Counted from the stretch's first letter, positions 1-7,706 are shown. The stretch is 26,565 nucleotides of DNA from JAAAOH01 sp041686235 (GCA_041686235.1 JAWLED010000030.1:1-26565), one strand, 5' to 3'. Numbers and translations are program-made. Notes: generated by a model from the sequence alone, not told the origin.

Positions 1-1
1 C

Positions 2-61
2 CGAACAGCCGCGCGGGCCGTCGTTCCCACACCGACAACACTGCGAGAGAGCAAACGATAG
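2..61 (+). CDS. possible 3' end of a gene entering from the left edge
   Basis: One frame is open from base 2 to a TAG at 59-61 and would end in ...TTLRESKR. A strong hairpin follows seven bases later, which is where a gene end is expected. Only 19 codons are visible, so no product can be named, and it could equally be intergenic sequence. Confidence 0.3.
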   Translation, partial: RTAARAVVPTPTTLRESKR

Positions 62-67
62 ATGCAG

Positions 68-99
68 CACGGCCCCCGGTTCGGGTATCGGGGGCCGTG
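68..99. terminator. strong GC-rich hairpin terminator
   Basis: A perfect 11-bp stem (CACGGCCCCCG at 68-78 with CGGGGGCCGTG at 89-99) closes a 10-base loop. On the plus strand it is followed by TTATGTTA. It lies 30 bases beyond the stop of the metal ATPase on the minus strand and just after a possible plus-strand gene end, so it may serve both strands. The T-run is weak in both directions. Confidence 0.7.
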
Positions 100-128
100 T
101 TATGTTACAGGCGGTAGTGTGAGCCGGG

Positions 129-2231
129 TCAGTAGCTTTTCTGACGAAGTAGCCGCGAGGAGTTTGCGAGAATGCCGAGGTCGGGAAGCGATTGCGCCGC
201 CGCCGCGAGTATGGGCGGCAATATTCCGAAAGCCGCCAGGGAGAGCCCGGCGAGGTTATAGGCGGCAGTAAAGCCGATGTTGCCGCGGACGACCCTGAGT
301 GTACGTTTTGCCACGGAGAACGCGTCGGGGACGAGCATCCAGTCGTCGCGCAGGAGCGCGACGTCGGCGGCCTCTACGGCCACATCGGTGCCTGCCGCAC
401 CCATCGCCATACCGACATCGGCCTGTGCAAGCGCCGGAGCGTCGTTTACCCCGTCACCCACCATGACGACAATGTGGCCTTTCTCCTGGTACTCCTGCAC
501 GATACGGATCTTATCTTCGGGCAGGAGCTCGGCGCGATGCCTTACGCCGAGCGTAGCCGACAGTCGGGCCGCGGTGTCCTCGGCATCACCGGTGAGCAAT
601 TCTACGCTGTCGATACCGAGGTCCCGCACGGCCGAGAGGGCTTGCGGAACCTCTTCGCGTACCTGATCGGAGACGGCAATGAAGCCGATCGGCGTTCCGT
701 CTTTCGTGACCACGATTATCGTAGCTCCGTCGGCTTTGAGCTCCTCGACCCGCTGTGGCCCGCGAAGGTCCGGTCCGCTCTTTCCCACCTCGATGTTCTT
801 TCCGTTTACCACCGCACGAATTCCCACGCCGGGCACGGATTCGAACTCCTCGGGTCTTTCGAGGGACAGGTCCTGCTCGGCTGCCGCGGTGCGGAGTCCT
901 TCGGCGATTGGGTGTTCCGAATAGCGCTCGGCCGAGGCCGCAAGATTGAGGACCTCTCTCTCGTCCGAGTCCTCTGTCGGGACGACCTCCCGAACTCGCG
1001 GACTCCCGATTGTGAGAGTGCCGGTTTTGTCGACGAGCAATACGTCGGCTCGGTCGAGGGTCTCGAGGTATTTCCCGCCCTTTATGAGCAGACCGTGGCC
1101 GGCTGCCGCCCCGACCGATGCGAGGACGGCGATCGGGGTGGCAAGGGCGAAGGCGCAGGAACAGGCGACGACGAGAACGGCAACGGTGGCCAGAGCATCA
1201 CCGCTGAAGATGAAGGTGGCCGCGGCAATGGCGGCGACGACCGGCAGATAGTAGCCGGAGAACTTGTCGGCAACACGCTGAACGTCACTTTGATTCGCCT
1301 CGGCCTCTTCCACCATCCGGATAACTTTGCCGAAGGTGGTATCGCTGCCGATGCGCTCGGTACGAATACGCAGCGAGCCGAGCTGGGGTATCGTTGCCGC
1401 ATACACCGACGCGCCGGTGCCGACATCGACCGGCATCGACTCACCGGTGATGGCCGACTGATCGATCGTCGCGTGGCCGGCAATAACGGTGCCGTCCACG
1501 GGAATGCGCTCTCCCGGGCGGACCACCACCGTATCCTCGAGGGTGAGCGCGTCGAGATCGACAACTTCCTCCTCGCCGTCGCGCTCAACGCGCGCCTGGC
1601 GGGGCGCCATGCTTTCGAGGTTATGGAGGGCTCCCCGGGCCTTTTCTGCGGTGAATTGCTCGGCGTAGTCGCCGAGGCGCATAAAGAACACCACGATGGC
1701 CGCCGTTACCCATTCGCCGGCCACCATGGCGGCAACCGCGCCGACGGTCATGAGCGTATGCGCGAGGACGCGACCCCGAAGGGCGGCGGTTATGACGTTA
1801 CGGAATATGGGATAGCCCCCGGCGAGGAGCACGGCGAGGGCGATGTACCACGGGATGTGGCGGGTGACGGCGTCGAACAGGCCGAGCCACTCGCCCACAA
1901 CGACAATGAAGAGTACCGCTCCGAAGACAACGCCGAAAAGACTCAGCGCTTGCCGGGTAAGTTTTGCCCCGCGCGATTGAGCTGAGTTGTCGGTGTCACC
2001 GGCGCCCTCGTTTTCGTGCGGAACCTCATACCCGGCATCCGCCACCGCTTTGCGAATGTGGGAGACGTCGAGCGTTTCTACGCTGAAGCGGATGACGGCC
2101 TTTTCGGCCCCGAGGAGCACGTCCGCATCGTCGACCCCGTCGACCCCGGATATTGCCTTGCGCACATGGGAAGCGCACTCGGCACAGTCCATTCCGCGTA
2201 CCGGAACTTCCATTTTTCTCTGATCGTTCAT
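129..2231 (-). CDS. heavy-metal translocating P1B-type ATPase (ZntA/CadA/CopA superfamily)
   Basis: Inner-membrane pump that exports a soft or transition metal ion using ATP; 700 aa. Visible in order: an N-terminal HMA domain with metal site GMDCAEC (13-19), membrane helices from about residue 96, the actuator TGES loop (262-265), an ion-site motif CSC (357-359), the phosphorylation motif DKTGT (Asp401), the nucleotide-binding HP pair (440-441), GDGVND (592-597), and a last helix with SLPDLG (681-686). The ion-site motif is CSC, not the usual CPC. TM7 has a Tyr-Asn pair as in copper pumps, while TM8 has an Asp as in zinc/cadmium pumps, so the metal cannot be assigned. The ATG at 2231 is preferred because the HMA domain starts directly after it and everything upstream is repeat DNA. 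There is no Shine-Dalgarno sequence; a possible -10 box lies 9 bases before the start. Confidence 0.93.
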   Translation of the reverse strand: MNDQRKMEVPVRGMDCAECASHVRKAISGVDGVDDADVLLGAEKAVIRFSVETLDVSHIRKAVADAGYEVPHENEGAGDTDNSAQSRGAKLTRQALSLFGVVFGAVLFIVVVGEWLGLFDAVTRHIPWYIALAVLLAGGYPIFRNVITAALRGRVLAHTLMTVGAVAAMVAGEWVTAAIVVFFMRLGDYAEQFTAEKARGALHNLESMAPRQARVERDGEEEVVDLDALTLEDTVVVRPGERIPVDGTVIAGHATIDQSAITGESMPVDVGTGASVYAATIPQLGSLRIRTERIGSDTTFGKVIRMVEEAEANQSDVQRVADKFSGYYLPVVAAIAAATFIFSGDALATVAVLVVACSCAFALATPIAVLASVGAAAGHGLLIKGGKYLETLDRADVLLVDKTGTLTIGSPRVREVVPTEDSDEREVLNLAASAERYSEHPIAEGLRTAAAEQDLSLERPEEFESVPGVGIRAVVNGKNIEVGKSGPDLRGPQRVEELKADGATIIVVTKDGTPIGFIAVSDQVREEVPQALSAVRDLGIDSVELLTGDAEDTAARLSATLGVRHRAELLPEDKIRIVQEYQEKGHIVVMVGDGVNDAPALAQADVGMAMGAAGTDVAVEAADVALLRDDWMLVPDAFSVAKRTLRVVRGNIGFTAAYNLAGLSLAAFGILPPILAAAAQSLPDLGILANSSRLLRQKSY

Positions 2232-2240
2232 GTCGGGAAT

Positions 2241-2269
2241 AAGATACCAATGCAAGAGCAAAGTGGGAA
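2241..2269 (-). promoter_or_regulatory. possible promoter of the P1B ATPase, nearly leaderless
   Basis: Read on the minus strand: TTCCCA (2269-2264), a 17-base spacer, then TATCTT (2246-2241). The start codon is only 9 bases further on, so the transcript would begin about 2-3 bases before the ATG. Each hexamer matches consensus at four of six positions; called by eye. Confidence 0.35.
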
Positions 2270-2352
2270 GGCCGCCGCCGCAGGCGTACCGGTGCGACCG
2301 CCGGGCCCTGAGGCCGCCGCCGCAGGCGTACCGGTGCGACCGCCGGGCCCTG
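2269..2352. repeat. perfect 42-bp tandem duplication in a GC-rich island
   Basis: Two identical 42-bp units (2269-2310 and 2311-2352) abut. A third, shortened copy lacking six bases follows from 2353 to about 2376. The unit length is a multiple of three, so the ATPase frame stays open upstream through the repeat and gives a false Arg/Gly-rich N-terminal extension with a 14-residue period. There are no spacers, so this is not CRISPR. Confidence 0.9.
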
Positions 2353-2395
2353 AGGCCGCCGGCGTACCCGCGCACCCGCGCGCCGCGAGAATAGC

Positions 2396-2425
2396 TTGTA
2401 GCGGGATCGGCTACCGTGCTACAGT
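2396..2425 (+). promoter_or_regulatory. weak candidate promoter for parE-parC
   Basis: TTGTAG (2396-2401), 18 bases, then TACAGT (2420-2425), 41 bases before the parE ATG. The -35 match is poor. This is the best candidate in the short gap between the repeat island and parE. Confidence 0.25.
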
Positions 2426-2466
2426 ATGGGTACCGTAAATACTTGTTTACGCTTCCTGGGAGGGGA

Positions 2467-4266
2467 ATGGCACGGTCAACGGCTTCTACCTACGACGAAA
2501 GTAAAGTAAAGACGCTCTCATCGCTCGAGCACATCCGGCTGCGCACCGGTATGTACATTGGCCGCCTCGGAGACGGCACGAGCCTCGACGACGGGATCTA
2601 CGTACTCTTGAAAGAGGTCATCGACAACGCGGTGGATGAGTACATCATGGGCTACGGCGAGACGATCCGCATTGTCGTAACCGATGAGCTGGTGAAGGTG
2701 CGCGATTTCGGGCGCGGCATTCCGCTGGGAAAGGTGCTCGAGTGCGTTTCGGTCATAAACACCGGCGCCAAGTACAACGATGATGTGTTCCAGTTTTCGG
2801 TGGGCCTCAACGGCGTCGGGACCAAAGCGGTCAACGCGCTCTCCTCGCACTTCCGCGTGGTATCGTTTCGCGAGGGAAAGTACTTCGAAGGGGTGTTCAG
2901 CAAAGGCGAAAAGGTGTCGGAGCGCTCGGGAAAGGCGCCGAAAGAGAAAAACGGAACCTACGTCGAGTTTACCCCGGACACCGAGATCTTCGGCGAGTAT
3001 CACTATCAAGACGACTTCATCGAGCAGCGGTTGTGGAACTATGCGTGCCTGAACTCCGGCCTCACGCTCTATCTCGGTAAGAAGAAGTTTTACTCGAAAA
3101 ACGGCCTCTATGATCTCCTGCAGGCCGAGGTCGGAAACGAGGCTCTCTACGACATCGGAAACTATCGCGGCCAACAGCTCGAGTTTGCCTTTACCAGCAC
3201 GAACAACTACGGTGAAACCTTCTTTTCATTCGTCAACGGGCAATTCACCTCCGACGGCGGAACGCACCAGAGCGCCTTTCGCGAAGGGCTTCTGAAGGGG
3301 GTGAACGAGTTCTACAAGAAGAACTACTCCGGAGCAGACGTTCGCGAAGGCGTCGCCGGCGTGGTCGCGGTCAAGCTGCAGAATCCCGTCTTCGAGAGTC
3401 AAACCAAGAACAAGCTCGGAAACACCGAAATCCGAAGCTGGATCGTCGGTGAGGTGCGGGATGCGGTTACCGATTTCCTCCATAAGAACTCCCATGCCGC
3501 CCGCACGCTCGAAGAGAAGATCATTCACAACGAGAAGTTGCGCAAAGAGCTCAACGCGGTAAAGAAAGAAGCCAAGGAAGCCGCCAAGCGCGTTGCGCTC
3601 AAGATTCCAAATCTCAAGGACTCGAAATACCACCTTCAAGACGGCACCAAGGGCGAGGGCTCAACCATATTCATCACCGAAGGTCCCTCGGCGGCCGGCT
3701 CGATGGTCTCCGCGCGCGACGTCTACCGCCAGGCGATTTTTGCCCTGCGGGGCAAGCCGCAGAACATGTACGCGAAGAAGCGGGCGGACATCTACAAAAA
3801 CGAAGAGCTCTTCAACATGATGATGGCCCTCGGCATCGAAAACGACGTGGAGAACCTTCGCTATGATCGCATCGTCATTGCCACCGACGCCGACCACGAC
3901 GGGTTCCATATTCGAAACCTCCTTCTGACCTTCTTCTTGAACTACTTCGAGGAGCTCATCGTCGCAAACCGGGTGTTTTTTCTCGAAACACCCCTCTACC
4001 GGGTCCGTAACAAGAAAGAGACCATCTACTGCTACAACGACTCAGAGCGTGCCGCCGCACTCGAAAAGCTCCCGGGTGCAGAGACGACCCGGTTCAAGGG
4101 GCTCGGTGAAATCTCGCCCTCGGAGTTCGGGCAGTTTATCGGCGAGGATATCCGGCTCGTGCCGGTGAACATCAAGTCGATCAAGGACGTCCAGCAGACG
4201 CTCGGATTCTACATGGGGAAGAACACCCCGGAGCGCCGCAACTACATCATGGAGAATCTCGTCTAA
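2467..4266 (+). CDS. parE: DNA topoisomerase IV subunit B (ParE, GyrB-like ATPase)
   Basis: ATPase subunit of the type II topoisomerase that unlinks daughter chromosomes; 599 aa. The GHKL ATPase shows Glu50/Asn54 in the KEVIDNAVDE helix, RGIP (83-86) and GLNGVGTK (113-120). A transducer domain follows. The TOPRIM domain shows the catalytic Glu405 in EGPSAAGS and the metal motif DADHDG (474-479), then RFKGLGE. The usual EGDSA box reads EGPSA here. The ATG at 2467 follows GGGAGG with suitable spacing; an in-frame ATG at 2416 lacks a ribosome site and would add 17 unrelated residues. The stop overlaps the parC start by one base (TAATG), so the subunits are translationally coupled. The absence of a GyrB-type insertion and the company of a short ParC favour topoisomerase IV over gyrase. 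Confidence 0.95.
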   Translation: MARSTASTYDESKVKTLSSLEHIRLRTGMYIGRLGDGTSLDDGIYVLLKEVIDNAVDEYIMGYGETIRIVVTDELVKVRDFGRGIPLGKVLECVSVINTGAKYNDDVFQFSVGLNGVGTKAVNALSSHFRVVSFREGKYFEGVFSKGEKVSERSGKAPKEKNGTYVEFTPDTEIFGEYHYQDDFIEQRLWNYACLNSGLTLYLGKKKFYSKNGLYDLLQAEVGNEALYDIGNYRGQQLEFAFTSTNNYGETFFSFVNGQFTSDGGTHQSAFREGLLKGVNEFYKKNYSGADVREGVAGVVAVKLQNPVFESQTKNKLGNTEIRSWIVGEVRDAVTDFLHKNSHAARTLEEKIIHNEKLRKELNAVKKEAKEAAKRVALKIPNLKDSKYHLQDGTKGEGSTIFITEGPSAAGSMVSARDVYRQAIFALRGKPQNMYAKKRADIYKNEELFNMMMALGIENDVENLRYDRIVIATDADHDGFHIRNLLLTFFLNYFEELIVANRVFFLETPLYRVRNKKETIYCYNDSERAAALEKLPGAETTRFKGLGEISPSEFGQFIGEDIRLVPVNIKSIKDVQQTLGFYMGKNTPERRNYIMENLV

Positions 4267-6293
4267 TGGCTTACGTTGGAACGGTATTCAACGATAACTT
4301 CCTTCACTACGCCTCTTACGTCATCAAAGACCGCGCGATTCCCGACGTAGAAGACGGCCTCAAGCCCGTCCAGCGGCGCATCCTTCATACGCTCTTCGAG
4401 ATGGACGACGGAAAGTACCACAAGGTGGCAAATGTCGTCGGTTACGCCATGCGCTACCACCCGCATGGTGACGCCTCCATTTATTCGGCGCTCGTCGTTC
4501 TTGCCAACAAGGACCTGCTCATCGACAAGCAGGGGAACTTCGGAAACCTCTTCACCGGCGATGAAGCGTCCGCCTCACGCTACATCGAGTGCAAGATCGA
4601 TCCCCTCGCCAAAGAGTTGCTGTACAATCCCGAGATTACCACCTACGAGGACTCCTACGACGGGCGCAACCGCGAGCCGGTGGTGTTTCCCGCCAAAGTC
4701 CCCATTGTGCTCGTCCATGGCGCGGACGGCATTGCGGTGGGAATGTCCACGCGGATTCTCCAGCACAACTTCGCCGAAGTGCTGGACGCCATGGTGGAAA
4801 CGCTCAAGGGGCGTGAGGTCGAGCTGTACCCGGATTTCCCTACCGGCGGGCTGCTCGACGTCTCGGGCTACGAGGACGGCACCGGACGGGTGCTCGTGCG
4901 TGCCAAGCTCGACACGCGAGATCCCAAGCGCATCGTCATACGGGAGCTTCCCGCCGGGTCGACCACCGAGAGTTTGATTGCCTCCATCGAGCAGGCCGCC
5001 AAGCGCGGAAAGGTGAAAATTGCCGGCATCAACGACTATACCTCCGAAGAGGTGGAGATCGAGATCAAGCTGGCACGCGGCGTGTACGCCAACGATGTCA
5101 TCGAGGCACTCTACGCGTTTACCGATTGCGAGACCGCGATCTCGGTGAACCCCCTCGTTATTCGGGATAACCGGCCGGTCGTCATGCCGGTCAGCGAGAT
5201 CGTGCGCTACCACGCGGCGAAGCTCGTAGAGGTCCTCAAGCGGGAGTTGGAGCTCGAGCAGCACAAGCTTCGCGAGAAATACCACGCCCGCACTCTCGAG
5301 CGGATCTTCGTAGAGGAGCGCATCTACAAGCGCATCGAGGAGATGAAAACCGAGCGCACGGTGGTTAACGCGGTGCTCAAAGGGTTCGAGCCCTTTGCCG
5401 CCGAAATCCCGCGCGAGGTGACCGAGGAAGACGTGGAGCGGTTGCTCAAAATACCGATCCGGCGCATCTCGCTCTACGACATCAACAAAGCTCGTGAGGA
5501 AATGGAGCGGATCCAGGCCCGTCTCGGCGAGATAGAAACGCACCTCGGAGACGTTACCAGCTACGCGATCGACTATCTCGGCGGAATTATTGCCCGCATT
5601 GGGGACAACTTCCGGCGCCGAACGAGCATCACCTCATTTGAGAAAGTGGACGTGAGGGAAGTAGCCGAGCGCGACCGCAGCCTCCGGTATGACGGAAATA
5701 CGGGGTACCTCGGCCATGATCTCGGCTCCGGCAAGGAGCAGTTTTCGGTTTCCATCTATGATCGGGTTCTCATCGTGCAGCGCGACGGTACCTATTTCGT
5801 GCGCGATGTGCCGGAGAAGCTTTTCGTGGGAAAGGGCCTTCTATACTGCGGGTTCGGCGACAAGGACGCGCTGTCCACGCGCGTGTTCTCGCTTCTCTAC
5901 AAGAACGCGAAGGGCGAGACGTATCTCAAACGGTTCCGTATCGAGGGGTTTATCCTCGACCGCAAATACTCGATGCTGCCCGACGGCGCCAAGGTGCTCG
6001 ATTTTACTACCGACGAGCGAAAGATCGTGCGGCTGAATTACAAGCCGAAGCCGCGACTGAAAAAGCTCGAGGAATACTTTGACCCGAGCGAGCATCTGAT
6101 AAAGAGCGTAAAGGCGACAGGGGCACGGCTTTCCAACAAAGACCTGAAAAGCGGCGGGTTCATATTGAAGCGGGGCGGGTCCGCCGGCGGGGCGAGCGGC
6201 TCCGGCAACCGAGGGTCCGCCGGCGGCTCCGGTGCTCGGGCCACCGGCGGCCGGGGCTCCGCCGGCGTCAGCGGAGCCGGGGACTCGAGATAA
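4266..6293 (+). CDS. parC: DNA topoisomerase IV subunit A (ParC, GyrA-like)
   Basis: DNA-cutting subunit partnering ParE; 675 aa. The winged-helix region has GLKPVQRRIL (31-40), HPHGDASIY (65-73) and the catalytic tyrosine in ASRYIE (Tyr106). The tower and coiled-coil arms run to about residue 470, with a conserved isoleucine-loop-like stretch near GIAVGMST. The C-terminal domain is short (about 475-635) and lacks the repeated GyrA-box blades of a full gyrase wrapping domain, which favours ParC. The last 40 residues (636-675) are almost only Gly/Ser/Ala/Arg and come from a GC-rich repeat tract; just after the stop, another frame encodes a Lys-rich tail. At the positions of E. coli GyrA Ser83 and Asp87 it has Ala70 and Ser74. 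Confidence 0.94.
   Translation: MAYVGTVFNDNFLHYASYVIKDRAIPDVEDGLKPVQRRILHTLFEMDDGKYHKVANVVGYAMRYHPHGDASIYSALVVLANKDLLIDKQGNFGNLFTGDEASASRYIECKIDPLAKELLYNPEITTYEDSYDGRNREPVVFPAKVPIVLVHGADGIAVGMSTRILQHNFAEVLDAMVETLKGREVELYPDFPTGGLLDVSGYEDGTGRVLVRAKLDTRDPKRIVIRELPAGSTTESLIASIEQAAKRGKVKIAGINDYTSEEVEIEIKLARGVYANDVIEALYAFTDCETAISVNPLVIRDNRPVVMPVSEIVRYHAAKLVEVLKRELELEQHKLREKYHARTLERIFVEERIYKRIEEMKTERTVVNAVLKGFEPFAAEIPREVTEEDVERLLKIPIRRISLYDINKAREEMERIQARLGEIETHLGDVTSYAIDYLGGIIARIGDNFRRRTSITSFEKVDVREVAERDRSLRYDGNTGYLGHDLGSGKEQFSVSIYDRVLIVQRDGTYFVRDVPEKLFVGKGLLYCGFGDKDALSTRVFSLLYKNAKGETYLKRFRIEGFILDRKYSMLPDGAKVLDFTTDERKIVRLNYKPKPRLKKLEEYFDPSEHLIKSVKATGARLSNKDLKSGGFILKRGGSAGGASGSGNRGSAGGSGARATGGRGSAGVSGAGDSR
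6171..6290. repeat. GC-rich low-complexity tract forming the ParC tail
   Basis: This tract repeats variants of GGGTCCGCCGGCGG and GGCTCCGC and encodes the Gly/Ser/Ala-rich tail of ParC. Its composition matches the GC-rich islands between other genes in the window rather than the rest of parC, suggesting expansion or insertion into the 3' end of the gene. Confidence 0.7.
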
Positions 6294-6352
6294 CGCCCTA
6301 AACGGAAAGCCCAAAAAAGCACCGGGCAAAAGCGTCAAAAGCGAAGGCAAAA

Positions 6353-6396
6353 AAAAGACGAGCGGCGCCGCATTTCTGCGGACCGTCTCGTCTTTT
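6353..6396. terminator. bidirectional terminator between parC and the RRM gene
   Basis: The outer stem AAAAGACGAG (6353-6362) pairs with CTCGTCTTTT (6387-6396), and an inner stem CCGCA/TGCGG (6368-6372 with 6377-6381) closes a TTTC loop. The A-tract on the left and T-tract on the right make it work on both strands, as expected between convergent genes. Confidence 0.9.
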
Positions 6397-6431
6397 CTGT
6401 TATGGTCTTAACGTAGTCGCTTCAGTGTGTA

Positions 6432-6695
6432 CTAGAAGCGGCGATCGTTACGAGGCTTGGCTTCGTTGACCTTGAGCTGACGACCGTCGAACTCTTGCCC
6501 GTCGAGGGCACTTTCTGCGGCGCGAGCCGCCTCTTCGGTAGCCATCTCCACAAAACCAAAACCGCGGGAGCGGCCGGTCTCGCGATCGGTGATGACGTTA
6601 GCGGATACAACTTCGCCGTGCTGGCCGAAGAGATCGCGGAGCTCATGCTCCTGTGTTTGGAAATTGAGGTTTCCTACGTATAGCTTGCTAGCCAT
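6432..6695 (-). CDS. small single-RRM RNA-binding protein
   Basis: 87-aa protein made of one RNA-recognition motif: RNP2 KLYVGNL (4-10), RNP1 RGFGFVEM (44-51), then a short basic tail ending RNDRRF. Single-RRM proteins of this size occur in cyanobacteria and spirochaetes and often act as RNA chaperones or cold-induced proteins; the RNA target here is unknown. The start at 6695 follows an AAGGAG ribosome site 8 bases upstream. A longer in-frame start at 6854 would overlap the promoter and is unlikely. The gene is monocistronic, with its own promoter, a leader of about 120 bases and the shared terminator downstream. Confidence 0.93.
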   Translation of the reverse strand: MASKLYVGNLNFQTQEHELRDLFGQHGEVVSANVITDRETGRSRGFGFVEMATEEAARAAESALDGQEFDGRQLKVNEAKPRNDRRF

Positions 6696-6825
6696 GAACG
6701 TTTCTCCTTCTGCACGAGGCAGACAAATAAAGTTGGTTTCTACGGAATGTGAATCAGCTTTGTCTGTCTTGTCACCAGAAAGGAAACGTAGCAGAACCGC
6801 AGTCACGAAATCCGAGATATATTCG

Positions 6826-6854
6826 ATCTTACGACACTTAGTCTTAAACGTCAA
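6826..6854 (-). promoter_or_regulatory. sigma70-type promoter of the RRM gene
   Basis: On the minus strand: TTGACG (6854-6849), a 17-base spacer, TAAGAT (6831-6826). Transcription would begin near 6819, leaving a leader of about 124 bases before the ATG at 6695. The hexamers and spacing are close to consensus. Confidence 0.75.
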
Positions 6855-7010
6855 GCATGGGTTGCGGGGCTTCGGTGAGCAGGGGGTCCCGGATCCACGC
6901 GCGCCGCTTCCTCCTCTCGCCGGTCGCCTCGCCGGCGTCCGGCCCGCCGCGGCCCGGCCCGCGGCGCCGGCGATCAGCGCGCCGCCCCTCCCCCCGCCGC
7001 CGGCGTTGCC
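6855..7010. other. GC-rich spacer with a hairpin, after yqaB
   Basis: About 155 bases lie between the RRM promoter and the stop of the downstream-facing phosphatase gene. No coding signal is seen. Most of it is C/G-only low-complexity sequence, including a 7-bp stem GCCGCGG/CCGCGGC (6946-6952 with 6959-6965) with a 6-base loop. It could help end transcription of the phosphatase gene but has no T-run. Together with the RRM leader this makes a gene-free stretch of about 315 bases (6696-7010). Confidence 0.55.
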
Positions 7011-7595
7011 TCAGACGTGCGGGCTAACGTCCGTGACGATCATGCCGGCTCGCGTTGCGGCTTCCATCCCGCTCGAGCTGTCTTCGAATACCTGGCAGTG
7101 GGCAGGCTCCACGCCGAGCAACTGGGAGCATCGCAGAAACGTTTCGGGGTGCGGCTTGTGCTCGGTGACGTCGTCGGCGGTGAGGAAGGCCTCGAAGAGG
7201 TCCATAAGACCTATCGCGCGAAGCACGCGCTCGGAGATGTGGCGTTGCTCTCCGGTGGCCAGCCCCATCGGCAACGTGCCGTAGTTCCTCCGTGCGATCT
7301 CGGCCACCGCCTCGATGGGTTCGGCATGATCAACGTGCTCGATGTAGGCTTCGTCCTTCTCTCGGGAGACGAGGTAAGGATCGAGGGAGGCACCGTAGTG
7401 CTCGTTGAGATAGGAAACGATCGCCGGAGAGGGTCTGCCGCCGAGATGCGAAAAGAACAACTCGCGAGTCAACTCAAAACCATGGTTGGCAAGTACCTCT
7501 CGCCACGCATCGAAATGCGTCGGCATGGTATCGGCGATGGTGCCGTCGACGTCAAAAATGAGTGCGCGAGCTCGGGGGTCGACCGTGAGTGCCAT
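7011..7595 (-). CDS. yqaB: HAD-family sugar-phosphate phosphatase, YqaB type
   Basis: Cytoplasmic HAD hydrolase of 194 aa, likely dephosphorylating small sugar phosphates (E. coli YqaB acts on fructose-1-phosphate and 6-phosphogluconate). Motif I is DVDGT (nucleophile Asp15, acid/base Asp17), followed by a small helical cap, motif II Thr in LATGEQ, motif III Lys in EHKPHPETF, and motif IV FEDSSSG. Similarity to YqaB runs along the whole length, including THFDAWREVL and the KPHPETFLRC block, and the size is right. A beta-phosphoglucomutase role is less likely. There is no Shine-Dalgarno sequence; a TGCTAAGAT extended -10 lies six bases before the ATG, so the mRNA may be leaderless. Monocistronic, divergent from marR. 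Confidence 0.88.
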   Translation of the reverse strand: MALTVDPRARALIFDVDGTIADTMPTHFDAWREVLANHGFELTRELFFSHLGGRPSPAIVSYLNEHYGASLDPYLVSREKDEAYIEHVDHAEPIEAVAEIARRNYGTLPMGLATGEQRHISERVLRAIGLMDLFEAFLTADDVTEHKPHPETFLRCSQLLGVEPAHCQVFEDSSSGMEAATRAGMIVTDVSPHV

Positions 7596-7601
7596 GGCAC
7601 C

Positions 7602-7630
7602 ATCTTAGCATGCGTGCGAGCGAGGGGGAA
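7602..7630 (-). promoter_or_regulatory. extended -10 promoter giving a leaderless yqaB mRNA
   Basis: On the minus strand: TTCCCC (7630-7625), 17 bases, then TAAGAT (7607-7602) preceded by TGC, an extended -10. Six bases separate the -10 box from the ATG, placing the expected start of transcription at the A of the start codon. Confidence 0.5.
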
Positions 7631-7706
7631 CGAGCTCCACGCTCGAAGGTAACGCACCTTGGCAGGGCGGTATCGGTGTTATCGCTCCTTTGCAGTGTTA
7701 CGTGTG

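Noticed and set aside
192..1985. Plus-strand open frame of 597 codons opposite the P1B ATPase
   Set aside because: It is antisense to a gene with complete motifs, shows no domain, and reflects the scarcity of stop codons in GC-rich DNA.
2232..2375. Longer start for the P1B ATPase (48 extra residues)
   Set aside because: The extension is translated 42-bp tandem repeat with a 14-residue period, placed before a normal HMA domain start.
4575..5543. Minus-strand open frame of 322 codons opposite parC
   Set aside because: It has no recognisable domain and lies wholly within the conserved breakage-reunion and arm regions of ParC.
6696..6854. Longer start for the RRM protein (53 extra residues)
   Set aside because: The true start has an AAGGAG ribosome site; the extension overlaps the promoter and has no family match.
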